The notes below the pieces were generated by a model. It saw nothing but the letters and a program-made list of their open reading frames with translations, did not search any database and was not told where the DNA came from. From assembly GCA_005881895.1 (NCBI GenBank), contig VBCG01000055.1, forward strand, positions 56,485 to 109,115: a stretch of DNA of 52,631 nt. Reading direction: 5' to 3'. A program made the translations under genes and the position numbers. The stretch is from Betaproteobacteria bacterium (lineage in GTDB: Bacteria > Pseudomonadota > Gammaproteobacteria > Burkholderiales > Casimicrobiaceae). Within the stretch, counting starts at the first letter, position 1. Each line of letters opens with the position of its first letter. Shown one piece after another: positions 1 to 8,059 of this stretch.

Positions 1-492
1 GGGTCGATCTTCAACCGCGAACGCGAAGCGACGACGCTCGCCGTCGTATTCTAGCAAGCGCTCCACGACCTCGATGCCGCCGCCGCGGGCCTGCCGCGGG
101 AAACCGTGCTTTATCTGATCTGGCGCAAGCCGTGGATGACCGTCGCACGCGACACGTATGTCAGCGCGACGCTGGCGCGTGCGGGGCTCGATACCGTTCC
201 GATGCAATCGACGCGGCGTTATCCGGAACTGGCCGACGACGATCCGGCGTGGCGTGTGGCCGACCGCATCATTGTTTCATCCGAGCCGTACGCGTTTCGC
301 ACGCTCGACGCCGAAGAGCTCGCTCGTCGATATGATCGACCGGCTCACTTGATCGATGGCGAATGGACGTCTTGGTACGGCTCGCGGGCGATCGAAGGCT
401 TGAAGGCGCTCGAGCGATTTCGCCGCACGTTGCTCTCACCCCAGCCCTCTCCCGCAAGCGGGAGAGGGCGCCGCGCTAGCGGCGGGACCTAG
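1..492 (+). pseudogene. Cobalamin/metal-binding periplasmic receptor (BtuF-like), 3' part, interrupted by in-frame TAG
   Basis: Read in frame from base 1, this is the C-terminal half of a BtuF-like helical-backbone receptor, the family that delivers corrinoids or chelated metals to an ABC importer. Typical segments are LIWRKPWMTVARDTYVSA (about 112–165), SSEPYAFR and LIDGEWTSWYGSRAI. The frame has a TAG at 52–54, yet family-like sequence continues on both sides (NREREATTL before, QALHDLDAA after). This looks like a nonsense change of a Gln or Glu codon rather than a gene boundary. The first possible restart is GTG at 106, which would lack the N-terminal lobe. The last 20 or so codons come from the palindrome at 445–468, so the natural C-terminus also seems replaced. 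The 5' part lies outside the window. Family assignment is fairly sure; functional status is inferred. Confidence 0.7.
445..468. repeat. Perfect 11-bp inverted repeat (REP-like hairpin)
   Basis: CCCTCTCCCGC at 445–455 and GCGGGAGAGGG at 458–468 are exact reverse complements around an AA loop. The hairpin sits inside the end of the plus-strand receptor frame and just before the convergent minus-strand esterase stop (489–491). It could act as a bidirectional transcription barrier, though neither side has a U-tract. Very similar palindromes are common dispersed repeats in proteobacterial genomes; copy number cannot be judged from this window. Confidence 0.7.
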
Positions 493-2294
493 ATTGGAAC
501 GCGCACGCCGATTGTCACGCCGTATCCATTGCCGTCGCTCTTGCTACTCGTTCCGGAACCGGTGATGAAGCCCGTCACGCGGCCGAAATCGGCGCTCGCG
601 CCGACAACGTACTGGACGAAATTGCTGTCCGGCTTGATGCCGGGAATGGAATAGGAGCCGTCGATCGACACGGACGAGGCCGACACGAAACGCTCGTTGT
701 TCCTGCCTTCGTTTTCCCATGTCACGCGAGCGTAGGGCCGGAACATGCCGACCCTACCCGTTACTTGCCACCCGAGACTCGTCATCAACGATGTGCGCGT
801 CTGCTGGCCGTACGAGAGTGCCGTGCTGTCCGCGCCATTTTCCGAAAACGCGTGCACATGGATGTCCTGATAGGAGACGCGGACCCATGGCCCGTGCTGC
901 CAATCGGGGCTCGGAATGAACCAATACCCGCCGAGTACGCTCGCCATGATGTGCCAGCCGCGCGCATCCGCCGTTTCACTTCGCGTGAGCGCTCCAAGTG
1001 TGATGTCACGATGAATACCGCTGTAATCGAGATCGCCCGCGCCAAGCGTTACGCCAAACCACCACGGCGGAGGGCCGAAGCCCGCGTACACGGTGCCGGA
1101 AGTTTCCTTCAGCTTGTAGCCGCCGGTGCTGCCGCCGAAGTCGCCCTTGTTTTCCGTGTAGCCGAACATCGCGCCGACCCGAAGCTGCGGGGATAGCGTG
1201 ATGTCGCCGCCTAGCGTGAGCGTGTTGAGATCGGCGTTGCCGGAGAGAAAGTTACCGTTGAAGTCGTTGTTGCCGTAATCGTAGCCGCCCCACACTTCGT
1301 ATTTGCTCATCGGACGCGGCGAATTGATGCCGGAGATCATCCGCGCGTCGATCGCGCGGAAATTGGCCGCCTCAACGCCGAGCGGCGCTTCGGCAAGCAC
1401 CGACATCTTCGCCGGACCTTCCAGCATCGACGCCACCGCCTGCGCCATGATTGCGTGACCCGCCGGCGTGGGGTGCACGCTGTCGGCGAACAGGTACGTC
1501 TGCGCCGCGTTCGGCGCGACGAGTGTGGCGGCAGTGCAGGTAAGCGACGAAACCGTTGTGCAGGCGGGCATCGTGACGTTCGTGAAACCGTACGCCGCGG
1601 GCGAGGCGATCAACTCGTAGAACAGCGCATAAGTGTTGACGCTGATGATGCTGGCACCGGTTTGTGCGAGCGCGGCACGCAGCGTCGAGTTGTACAGCGA
1701 CGTCAGCGCACTGAACGGCGCCGCCGGAGTCGCCAGGCCCGCAGGCGACTTGCCGGTGTCGTAAAGGTTCAGAACAACGATGTACCGGGCGCCCGCGGCG
1801 GAGAGCCGCGCAACCTGCGCAGCTGCGTCGACCGCTGCTTGAGTTACATTCGCCTGTGCCACGGCGGGCGTTATCTGGCCGGCGCCGGCTTGCGCGACCG
1901 CGGTGAACAGGTCGTTGTAGCCGATCGAGACGCCATAGATTGCATTGGGATCCAGGATCGGCGTCTTGGTGAGCTGTTGACTGATCTGCGCAGACAACGA
2001 AAGGGCCGTCGCGAACGGTGGCGATGGCGGGTAGCCCGGTAGCTGGGTCACGCGTGCGCCACCTTGCGCGTAGTCGGTTCCACCCGCCACCGACGTTGTG
2101 ATCGTCGCACCGTAGCGTTGTCCAAGCACTTGCGACCAAACCAATCCCGGATTGACCGTGAAACGCGAACCGAAAGCGCCAGCGTCGGTGCTACTGTCGC
2201 CGAAGAAATAGAAGTTGCTGAACTGGGCGTTGACATTGCCCGAAGCAACGATCGCAATGCCGATGGCGGCAACCGAGGCACGAACGTTTCGCAT
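489..2294 (-). CDS. Autotransporter esterase (SGNH/GDSL passenger with beta-barrel)
   Basis: A 601-residue surface esterase of the EstA type. Residues 1–24 form a signal peptide ending NVNAQ. An SGNH/GDSL hydrolase domain follows: FGDSSTDAG puts the nucleophile at Ser34, and DSVHP supplies the Asp271/His274 pair. From about residue 340 to the end, alternating amphipathic strands (WGGYDYGNNDF, GVTLGAGDLDYSG) form an autotransporter beta-barrel that would hold the esterase on the outer membrane. The start at 2294 is chosen because AAGGAG lies 7 nt upstream and the signal peptide begins there; a longer frame to 2381 adds an unlikely Pro/Arg-rich leader. The last residue is Ile rather than the usual aromatic. 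The gene is divergent from the FecR-like gene, and the 146-bp gap must hold both promoters. The natural substrate is unknown. Confidence 0.88.
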   Translation of the reverse strand: MRNVRASVAAIGIAIVASGNVNAQFSNFYFFGDSSTDAGAFGSRFTVNPGLVWSQVLGQRYGATITTSVAGGTDYAQGGARVTQLPGYPPSPPFATALSLSAQISQQLTKTPILDPNAIYGVSIGYNDLFTAVAQAGAGQITPAVAQANVTQAAVDAAAQVARLSAAGARYIVVLNLYDTGKSPAGLATPAAPFSALTSLYNSTLRAALAQTGASIISVNTYALFYELIASPAAYGFTNVTMPACTTVSSLTCTAATLVAPNAAQTYLFADSVHPTPAGHAIMAQAVASMLEGPAKMSVLAEAPLGVEAANFRAIDARMISGINSPRPMSKYEVWGGYDYGNNDFNGNFLSGNADLNTLTLGGDITLSPQLRVGAMFGYTENKGDFGGSTGGYKLKETSGTVYAGFGPPPWWFGVTLGAGDLDYSGIHRDITLGALTRSETADARGWHIMASVLGGYWFIPSPDWQHGPWVRVSYQDIHVHAFSENGADSTALSYGQQTRTSLMTSLGWQVTGRVGMFRPYARVTWENEGRNNERFVSASSVSIDGSYSIPGIKPDSNFVQYVVGASADFGRVTGFITGSGTSSKSDGNGYGVTIGVRVPI

Positions 2295-2440
2295 GGGGTT
2301 TCTCCTTCGTGAGCGAGGCGCGCCGGATGGACTGGCGCCCGGTCTTGTTGAGTTGTCTGGCTGCATTCTAATCGTTGCCATGCGTCAACCGGCCGCCGGC
2401 GAGCGTCAACGTCGCGCCGGATTGGCACGTTGTGGAAAAT

Positions 2441-4396
2441 ATGCCCACATTCGTGATGAACATTGCCAACGACATTGGTTGCCGCGCGATATTGCGTCGC
2501 ATCAATGCCCTTTTCGATGGCCTGTCGTTCACGCGGTGGCTGTTTCCTTTCACGCTGTTGACGCTGTGCGCCGTTTCGTTCGGCGCGGCAGCGCAAGAAT
2601 CCGACGAAGCGCCGAGCCGTGTTGGCCGCGTCGCGGAACTCAGTGGCCAGCTCTTCTTGGCGCCGGAAGATCGCGCGACTGAATGGGCGCCGATCGAGCT
2701 CAACTATCCTGTGGGCAGCGGCGACAACCTGTGGCTCTCCGGCGACGGACATGCGGAAGTCGATTTCGGCATCGGCCAGCTGCGTATTGCAGGGAACACC
2801 AACGTGCACGTGTCGCGACTCGACGAGCACGCGCTGTCGGTCTTCGTTGCGCAGGGGCGTGCAATCGTTGCGCTTCGCGTGCTGGAACAGGGCGACACGG
2901 CTCGCGTCGATACCCCGAACACGCAGATCGAATTGTCACGTCCCGGCCTGTACCGCATCGACGTCCCGGACAACCGTCAGGAAACGATGCTCGTCGTGCG
3001 CGAGGGTGAAGCGAATGTCGCGGTCGCGGGCGCGTTCCAGCAAGTGCTGCCGGGGCAGACCGCCAGGCTCGCCGGGGCGACCGACGTACAAGTCGACGTC
3101 CGCAACGGCAGCGGCATCGATGGATTTGATACGTGGAGCGCGAATCGCGATCGGTATTATGGCCGCGGCCGCTCGACTGCCTATGTTTCGAACCAGATGG
3201 TCGGTTACGCCGACCTCGAGCAATACGGCACCTGGCAGACGTATCCCGACTATGGCGCCGTGTGGTTCCCGAGCGCGGTGGAGGTCGATTGGGCACCCTA
3301 TCGGCACGGGCACTGGGTCTCGACGCCGCTTTGGGGTTGGACCTGGGTCGACTACGCGCCGTGGGGTTATGCGCCGTTCCACTACGGACGTTGGGCGTAT
3401 GTTGGCGGTCGCTGGGGCTGGTGTCCGGGCGCTTACGTCCGGCGACCCGCATGGGCGCCCGCACTCGTCGCATGGTACGGCGGCAGTGGTTGGGGCGTGT
3501 CTGCGGCGGGCGGTGGGCCGGTCTACGGCTGGGTGCCTCTCGGTTGGCGCGATCCCTATGTTCCGTCGTGGCGCAATTGCGGCTCGCGCTGCTGGACCGC
3601 GTATAACCGGCCGTATGCAGTCAATATCGCCGAGCGTTCTCGGCAGCCCGCTACGTATGCGAATCACCACGTCCCGGGCGCCATCACCGCCGTCGGTGGC
3701 GCAGCCTTCACGAGTGGAAAGCCCGTTGCGCCAAACAGGATTGACGTTCCACCGACGATAGTGGCCACGGCGCCGGTGTTGAGCACGGCGCCGTCGGTAA
3801 AGCCGTTGCCCGTCGCCGTCAATACGCTGCGGCCCGGCAACGGAGTGCCTCCGCCCGCGTCGACGATTCAGGCGCGGACCAAGCCAATGCAGATGGCACC
3901 TGGGAGCGTCGCTCGGGCGATGCCTGCGCCCGCGCCAGGCGCGATCACGACAGTGCCGCCCGGCGGCAAACCCGCGTACAACGCCGCTGAGCCCGTGCAA
4001 CGCTACGCGCGACCTGCGCCGACCGTCGTTCCGCCGGGGCCGGCCGTTGGAATGAGCGCTCCGCGGGCGCCGGGTGCCATGACGAGCGTGCCGCCGGCTG
4101 GCGGCGCTGTGACGAGCGTCCCGCCCGCCCGCGTCGCGCCGCAGACCGCGCAGGAAGCGCCGAGGGGACGTGCGCCTATTGTGCAGCGCGAAGCCATGCC
4201 ACCATCGGGCGTCTCGCAAGGAATCCCCGTGCCGCGGTCCGCACCGCAAGGGGTCGCAGCGGTACCGCAAGCGGTGCCCGTACCGCAAGCGGTTGCGCCG
4301 CCGTCGCACGCAAATCCGCCGCCACACGTCGAGCCGCAAGGGGGCCGCGGCGTCGAGAAGCCGGCGGTCGTTCGACCCCAACCTGCAGTGAATTAG
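2441..4396 (+). CDS. FecR-domain / DUF6600-type envelope protein with Pro-rich tail
   Basis: About 651 residues. A hydrophobic segment (WLFPFTLLTLCAVSFGAAAQ) looks like a signal peptide or anchor. A FecR-like beta domain follows at roughly residues 45–220 (GRVAELSGQLF, PVGSGDNLWLSGDGHAEVDF, REGEANVAVAG). Next is a Trp/Tyr-rich DUF6600-like region with recurring WxPY and YGRW elements (DWAPYRHGHWV, YAPFHYGRWAYV). The C-terminal 230 residues are Pro/Ala-rich and repeat a PGA-[IM]-T-x-VPP motif, typical of a flexible or cell-wall-spanning tail. The role is not known; no sigma factor or TonB receptor adjoins it, so a classical FecR anti-sigma role is not supported. The start is uncertain: ATG 2441 and ATG 2456 both precede the hydrophobic segment and neither has a clear ribosome binding site. 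Confidence 0.75.
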   Translation: MPTFVMNIANDIGCRAILRRINALFDGLSFTRWLFPFTLLTLCAVSFGAAAQESDEAPSRVGRVAELSGQLFLAPEDRATEWAPIELNYPVGSGDNLWLSGDGHAEVDFGIGQLRIAGNTNVHVSRLDEHALSVFVAQGRAIVALRVLEQGDTARVDTPNTQIELSRPGLYRIDVPDNRQETMLVVREGEANVAVAGAFQQVLPGQTARLAGATDVQVDVRNGSGIDGFDTWSANRDRYYGRGRSTAYVSNQMVGYADLEQYGTWQTYPDYGAVWFPSAVEVDWAPYRHGHWVSTPLWGWTWVDYAPWGYAPFHYGRWAYVGGRWGWCPGAYVRRPAWAPALVAWYGGSGWGVSAAGGGPVYGWVPLGWRDPYVPSWRNCGSRCWTAYNRPYAVNIAERSRQPATYANHHVPGAITAVGGAAFTSGKPVAPNRIDVPPTIVATAPVLSTAPSVKPLPVAVNTLRPGNGVPPPASTIQARTKPMQMAPGSVARAMPAPAPGAITTVPPGGKPAYNAAEPVQRYARPAPTVVPPGPAVGMSAPRAPGAMTSVPPAGGAVTSVPPARVAPQTAQEAPRGRAPIVQREAMPPSGVSQGIPVPRSAPQGVAAVPQAVPVPQAVAPPSHANPPPHVEPQGGRGVEKPAVVRPQPAVN

Positions 4397-4467
4397 AGAA
4401 TTAGAGCAAGGCGCGTCGGCGACGCGTCAACGCCGGCGTTACAACGCGCGCATCAATGGATGCAGCG

Positions 4468-4905
4468 TTAGCCGCTTACGCGCGCGAGGCGCCGTCCGCC
4501 ATCGATCAATCGCACACGCTCGCCCTCGTGCACGGGCGGTTGGTTGGTGTATGTGAAATTGCGCGTATATCCGCTGTCCATTCGGATCGCGACGGACCAG
4601 TAGCTCGATTTCTTCGCGTTCTTCTCCACTTCATTGCCGGCGTACGCGCCCGCGCCCGCGCCGAGAATTGTCGCAGCCGTGTTGCCGCGACCGCTGCCGA
4701 TCTGATGCCCGAGCACGCCGCCGACGCCGCCGCCGGCGATGAGACCGCGGCCGGATCCCTGCCCTTTTTTCTCCACGAGCTCAACCCGGTCGACAACGCC
4801 GCAGGTCGCGCTCGTGCAATTCGACTGCGCGAGCGCCGCGTGCGACGGGCCCAGCAACATCATCGCTGCGGCCGCGGCCATGGTGTGACGAACCGTTCGT
4901 GTCAT
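4468..4905 (-). CDS. Glycine-zipper (2TM) outer-membrane protein, SlyB-like
   Basis: 145 residues. The N-terminal signal peptide ends near HAALAQ. Residues about 48–90 form the glycine zipper (GRGLIAGGGVGGVLGHQIGS and GAGAGAYAGNEVEK), with GxxxG spacing on two helical hairpins, followed by a small polar domain. This matches SlyB/PcP-type glycine-zipper proteins that stabilise the outer membrane. There is no lipobox Cys at the cleavage site, so it is probably secreted or inserted rather than lipidated. ATG 4905 is preferred because GAGGAG lies 6 nt upstream; an upstream ATG at 4932 lacks a signal-like start. It lies 80 bp upstream of the next minus-strand gene region and convergent to the FecR-like gene. 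Confidence 0.85.
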   Translation of the reverse strand: MTRTVRHTMAAAAAMMLLGPSHAALAQSNCTSATCGVVDRVELVEKKGQGSGRGLIAGGGVGGVLGHQIGSGRGNTAATILGAGAGAYAGNEVEKNAKKSSYWSVAIRMDSGYTRNFTYTNQPPVHEGERVRLIDGGRRLARVSG

Positions 4906-4985
4906 AACGATCTCCTCATGTTTCGCATCCACTTCGACCGGACCGGACGGCGCGAGTGCCGGCTTTAATCCACTTTTTGCTCGAG

Positions 4986-6800
4986 TCAGGAGGCCTCGGC
5001 GCGGACGCGCGCGTAGCTGCCTGGAGCCGCCTCGATGACTTTCAACTTACCCTTGCCGGGAATTCGCGCCGGCACTTCTTTGCCGAGATACGGTTCGGCC
5101 CATTTGCGCCAATCCGACCACCACGAGCTCGGCTGCTGCGTCGCGCCGGCAAACCAATCCTTCGCGGTCTCGGGGATCTCGCTGTTCACCCAGTAGCCGT
5201 ACTTGTTCGCGCTCGGAGGATTGATCATGCCGGCGATATGCCCCGACCCCGACAGCACGAAGCGCGACGGGCCGGACAGGATCCGTGGCCCCGCGTACGT
5301 GGTCTTCCACGGCGCGATGTGATCCTCCATCGCCGACACGAAATACGTCGGAACTTTCACTTTGGACAAGTCGATCTTCACGCCGTCGAGCGTCAAGCCG
5401 CCCGGCTCACTCAACAGGTTCTTCATGTACATGTTGCGCAAATAAAAGCTGTGCATCTTCGCTGGCATCCGCGTCGAATCGCAGTTCCAGTGCAAGAGGT
5501 CAAACGGGAACGGATCGCGCCCGAGCAAATAATTGTTGATCACGAACGTCCAGATCAAGTCGTTCGCGCGAAGCATGTTGAACGTGTTCGCCATCTCGCC
5601 GCCCTCGAGATAGCCGCGCTCCGCCATTTTCTTTTCGAGCGATGCGACCTGCGCTTCGTCGATGAAGACCTCGAGCTCGCCCGCCGCCGTGAAGTCGATC
5701 AATGCGGCCATGAACGTCGCGCTGACGATCCGCTTGTCCTTGCGCGCCGCCATGTGGCCGAGCGTTGCCGCGAGCAGCGTGCCACCGAGGCAATAACCGA
5801 TCGCGTTCACCGACTTTTCCCCAGTCGCTTTTTCGATCGCTTCGAGCGCCGCGAGCGTTCCTTCGCGCAAATAGTCCTCGAAATCCTTGTGCGCGAGCTT
5901 TGCGTCGGGGTTGACCCACGAGATCACGAACACCGTCATTCCTTCGCCCGCCGCCCAGCGGATGAACGAGTTTTTTTCGCGCAAGTCGAGGATGTAGTAC
6001 TTGTTGATCCACGGCGGAATGATCAGTAGCGGCCGCTGCCACTGTTTCTTCGTCGTCGGCTCATACTGGATCAACTGCATCAAGTCGTTCTGAAACACGA
6101 TCTTGCCGGGCGTGGTCGCGATGTTGACGCCGAGCTCGAATGCTTTCGAGTCGGTCATCGAGATCTTGAGCTGTCCGTTGCCGCGCTCGATGTCGTCCAG
6201 CAGATTGTGCATTCCCCGGACCAGGTTCTGACCGCCGGTCGCGATCGTCTCGCGAAATACCTCGGGATTGGTCAACGCGAAATTCGACGGCGCGAGCGCG
6301 TCGATGTATTGGCGCGTAAAGAAATCGACTTTCTTTTTTGTCTGGTCGGGAAGCCCTTCGACGCTGCCGACTTGTTCGTGCAACCATCGCGCCGCGATCA
6401 GATACGACTGCTTGATGAAGTCGAACAGGAAGTGCTCCTGCCAGTCCTCGTGCCGGAAGCGCTTGTCGCCCTTGGCCGGCTCGGCGACCGGCTCCGCCGG
6501 CGCACCGATCATCCGCAGCATCGACGACTGCCACAGGCTCATGTAATCCCACCATAAGTTCAGTTGCGCTTCGGCGAGTCGATACGGGTTCGCGAGCATT
6601 TTCGCCGCGAGCTCGAAGAACGCCTTGCCGACGCCGAGCTGGTCGGCGAACACGGAAGGCGGTCTATGCGCGTTGCGCGCTGCGAACTCGCCTAACAGCT
6701 TGGCGCTCTTGTCGGCGGCCGACGCGAGTGATTCGGCAAGTGCTGCAGGATCATGTTGCGGCTGATCGCCTTTTGCTTCCGCGGCGGACTGAATGGACAT
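4986..6800 (-). CDS. phaC: Class I poly(3-hydroxyalkanoate) synthase PhaC
   Basis: PhaC polymerises (R)-3-hydroxyacyl-CoA, mainly 3-hydroxybutyryl-CoA, into PHA at the granule surface. The 604-residue length fits class I enzymes. The lipase-like box NAIGYCLGGT places the catalytic thiol at Cys337, and SAMEDHIAPW and GSGHIAGMINPP supply Asp493 and His521. The N-terminal 200 residues match the PhaC N-domain (AAKMLANPYRLAEAQLNLW). ATG 6800 has GGGAG just upstream; the longer frame to 6833 has no such signal. No phaA, phaB, phasin or phaR lies alongside, so this is a lone synthase gene here, separated from the next gene by repeat copy A. Confidence 0.97.
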   Translation of the reverse strand: MSIQSAAEAKGDQPQHDPAALAESLASAADKSAKLLGEFAARNAHRPPSVFADQLGVGKAFFELAAKMLANPYRLAEAQLNLWWDYMSLWQSSMLRMIGAPAEPVAEPAKGDKRFRHEDWQEHFLFDFIKQSYLIAARWLHEQVGSVEGLPDQTKKKVDFFTRQYIDALAPSNFALTNPEVFRETIATGGQNLVRGMHNLLDDIERGNGQLKISMTDSKAFELGVNIATTPGKIVFQNDLMQLIQYEPTTKKQWQRPLLIIPPWINKYYILDLREKNSFIRWAAGEGMTVFVISWVNPDAKLAHKDFEDYLREGTLAALEAIEKATGEKSVNAIGYCLGGTLLAATLGHMAARKDKRIVSATFMAALIDFTAAGELEVFIDEAQVASLEKKMAERGYLEGGEMANTFNMLRANDLIWTFVINNYLLGRDPFPFDLLHWNCDSTRMPAKMHSFYLRNMYMKNLLSEPGGLTLDGVKIDLSKVKVPTYFVSAMEDHIAPWKTTYAGPRILSGPSRFVLSGSGHIAGMINPPSANKYGYWVNSEIPETAKDWFAGATQQPSSWWSDWRKWAEPYLGKEVPARIPGKGKLKVIEAAPGSYARVRAEAS

Positions 6801-6831
6801 CGCTCTCCCTAATAATTGTCGATAACGGCAC

Positions 6832-6922
6832 ATTCGCGCCGCAGGGCCGTCCCAAGGCGCGAATTACGCCCCCTCTGGAGGCAGAGGGCAGTGCGTAGCG
6901 GCGAAGCCGCAAGCGTGGGGGT
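6832..6922 (+). repeat. Three-hairpin dispersed repeat, copy A
   Basis: About 90 bp between phaC and the hydrolase gene. It holds three successive stems: TTCGCGCC (6833–6840) with GGCGCGAA (6856–6863), CCCTCTG (6871–6877) with CAGAGGG (6882–6888), and GCGGC (6898–6902) with GCCGC (6906–6910), ending GTGGGGGT. The same layout recurs at 8567, 9196, 18819 and 44953. Copies A and D are in this orientation; B, C and E are inverted. Confidence 0.85.
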
Positions 6923-6927
6923 TTATT

Positions 6928-7971
6928 TTACGCGGCGAAGCGGATTGCGTCGTCGCCGGCGATCAAGCGCGTGATGCGGCCGGCGTGCCACAAATGGTTG
7001 AGATGGGCAATCGCCTCGCCCATGGCGAAGAACCGCTGCTGCATGTCCAGCGGCCGTCGAAACAGCACGGGTATCACATCGGCGGCGGATTGAGGCGCTT
7101 GCGCAGCAGCGACTGCGGCGGCGAGCTCGTTCAGGCGCACGGCGTGATGTGCGCGCAACTGTGCGACGCGAAGCGCGATGCCGCGAAACGGCAGGCCGTG
7201 CGACGGCAACACGAGCGTGTGTGGCGGCAATGTTTCGAACGCTGTAAGCGAGTCCAAGAATCGCGCCAAAGGGTCGCCGTCGGGCTCGACCGGCCAAACG
7301 GCGACGTTGGTCGTGATCTTCGGCAGCAGCATGTCGCCCGACACAAGAACGCCCATGCTCTCGGCGTACAGGGCCGCGTGCTCCGGCGAATGGCCGAAGC
7401 CCGCGATGACCTGCCACGTCGTTCCTCCGGCTTCGAAGCGATCGCCGGCGATCAGGCGCTGGAAGCGGGTCGGCGCTTCCGGGACGCCGCGCTTGTATTG
7501 GTTGCCTCTCGCCGCGAGTGCTGCGAAATGCTCGTCGGTCATGCCATGACGTCGGAACAGCGCGCAGGTATCGGTTACCGCATGCGTCGCACGTTGATCG
7601 ATGATTGCATGGGCCGCCAAATACTCGGATTCGGTCATCGCGACCGGCGAGCCGAAGCGATCGGACAGCCACTTCGCGTTGCCCAGATGATCGGGGTGGC
7701 AATGCGTTGCGACGATGCGGGCTATCGGTTCACCGTGAAGCGTCGTGTCGAAATGGCGCGCCCACAGTTCGCGCGTCGGCGCGTCGCCGTAGCCGCAATC
7801 GATTTGCGTGAAGCCGTGTGTTTCCCGCAGCGACCAGATGTTGATGTGATCGAGCGCAAAGGGCAGCGGCATCCGCAGCCACAGAATATTCGGCGCGACC
7901 TCGCGAACCTCTCCCGGCGGCGGCTGCATCTCGAACGGGTAATCGAGAACGGTGCCCTGCGGTGCGTTCAT
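6928..7971 (-). CDS. MBL-fold metallo-hydrolase
   Basis: 347 residues with a metallo-beta-lactamase fold. THCHPDHLG is the HxHxDH metal motif, preceded by TQIDCGYGDAPT and followed by GFGHSPEHAALY and LVSGDMLLP, which supply further metal ligands. The C-terminal part (LPSHGLPFRG, then a helical region) resembles LACTB2-type hydrolases that act on thioesters, phosphodiesters or nucleic acids; the substrate cannot be read from sequence. It is divergent from liuR with 88 bp between the starts, so a link to branched-chain acyl-CoA metabolism is plausible but inferred. The start at ATG 7971 is chosen because the upstream extension overlaps liuR and has no family-like sequence; no good ribosome binding site is visible. 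Confidence 0.85.
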   Translation of the reverse strand: MNAPQGTVLDYPFEMQPPPGEVREVAPNILWLRMPLPFALDHINIWSLRETHGFTQIDCGYGDAPTRELWARHFDTTLHGEPIARIVATHCHPDHLGNAKWLSDRFGSPVAMTESEYLAAHAIIDQRATHAVTDTCALFRRHGMTDEHFAALAARGNQYKRGVPEAPTRFQRLIAGDRFEAGGTTWQVIAGFGHSPEHAALYAESMGVLVSGDMLLPKITTNVAVWPVEPDGDPLARFLDSLTAFETLPPHTLVLPSHGLPFRGIALRVAQLRAHHAVRLNELAAAVAAAQAPQSAADVIPVLFRRPLDMQQRFFAMGEAIAHLNHLWHAGRITRLIAGDDAIRFAA

Positions 7972-8026
7972 CGAGCATTCATCCGAACTGAAAGACGGTA
8001 TGGTATCTTGGGTCGATCGCTCATCA

Positions 8027-8050
8027 CGGAACGTTCGCGATCGCGTTCCG
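8027..8050. promoter_or_regulatory. Inverted repeat in the liuR / MBL divergent gap
   Basis: CGGAACG (8027–8033) and CGTTCCG (8044–8050) are exact inverted arms around a 10-bp centre containing CGCGATCG. It ends 9 bp before the liuR start and lies in the shared upstream region of liuR and the hydrolase. It could be an operator or a leader hairpin. It does not match the palindrome at 8659. Confidence 0.3.
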
Positions 8051-8059
8051 GTTGCCATC

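Noticed and set aside
52-54. Stop-codon recoding (UAG read as an amino acid)
   Set aside because: Several intact genes in the window end in TAG, so global recoding is unlikely; a point mutation or sequencing error is simpler.
2295-2381. N-terminal extension of the esterase
   Set aside because: The ATG at 2294 has a good ribosome binding site and starts a normal signal peptide; the extension is Pro/Arg-rich and would hide it.
2936-4381. 481-codon minus-strand frame under the FecR-like gene
   Set aside because: Arg/His-rich translation with no motif; the plus-strand frame has a hydrophobic leader, a FecR domain and ordered repeats.
4956-6029. 357-codon plus-strand frame under phaC
   Set aside because: Antisense to a clear PHA synthase with intact catalytic residues.
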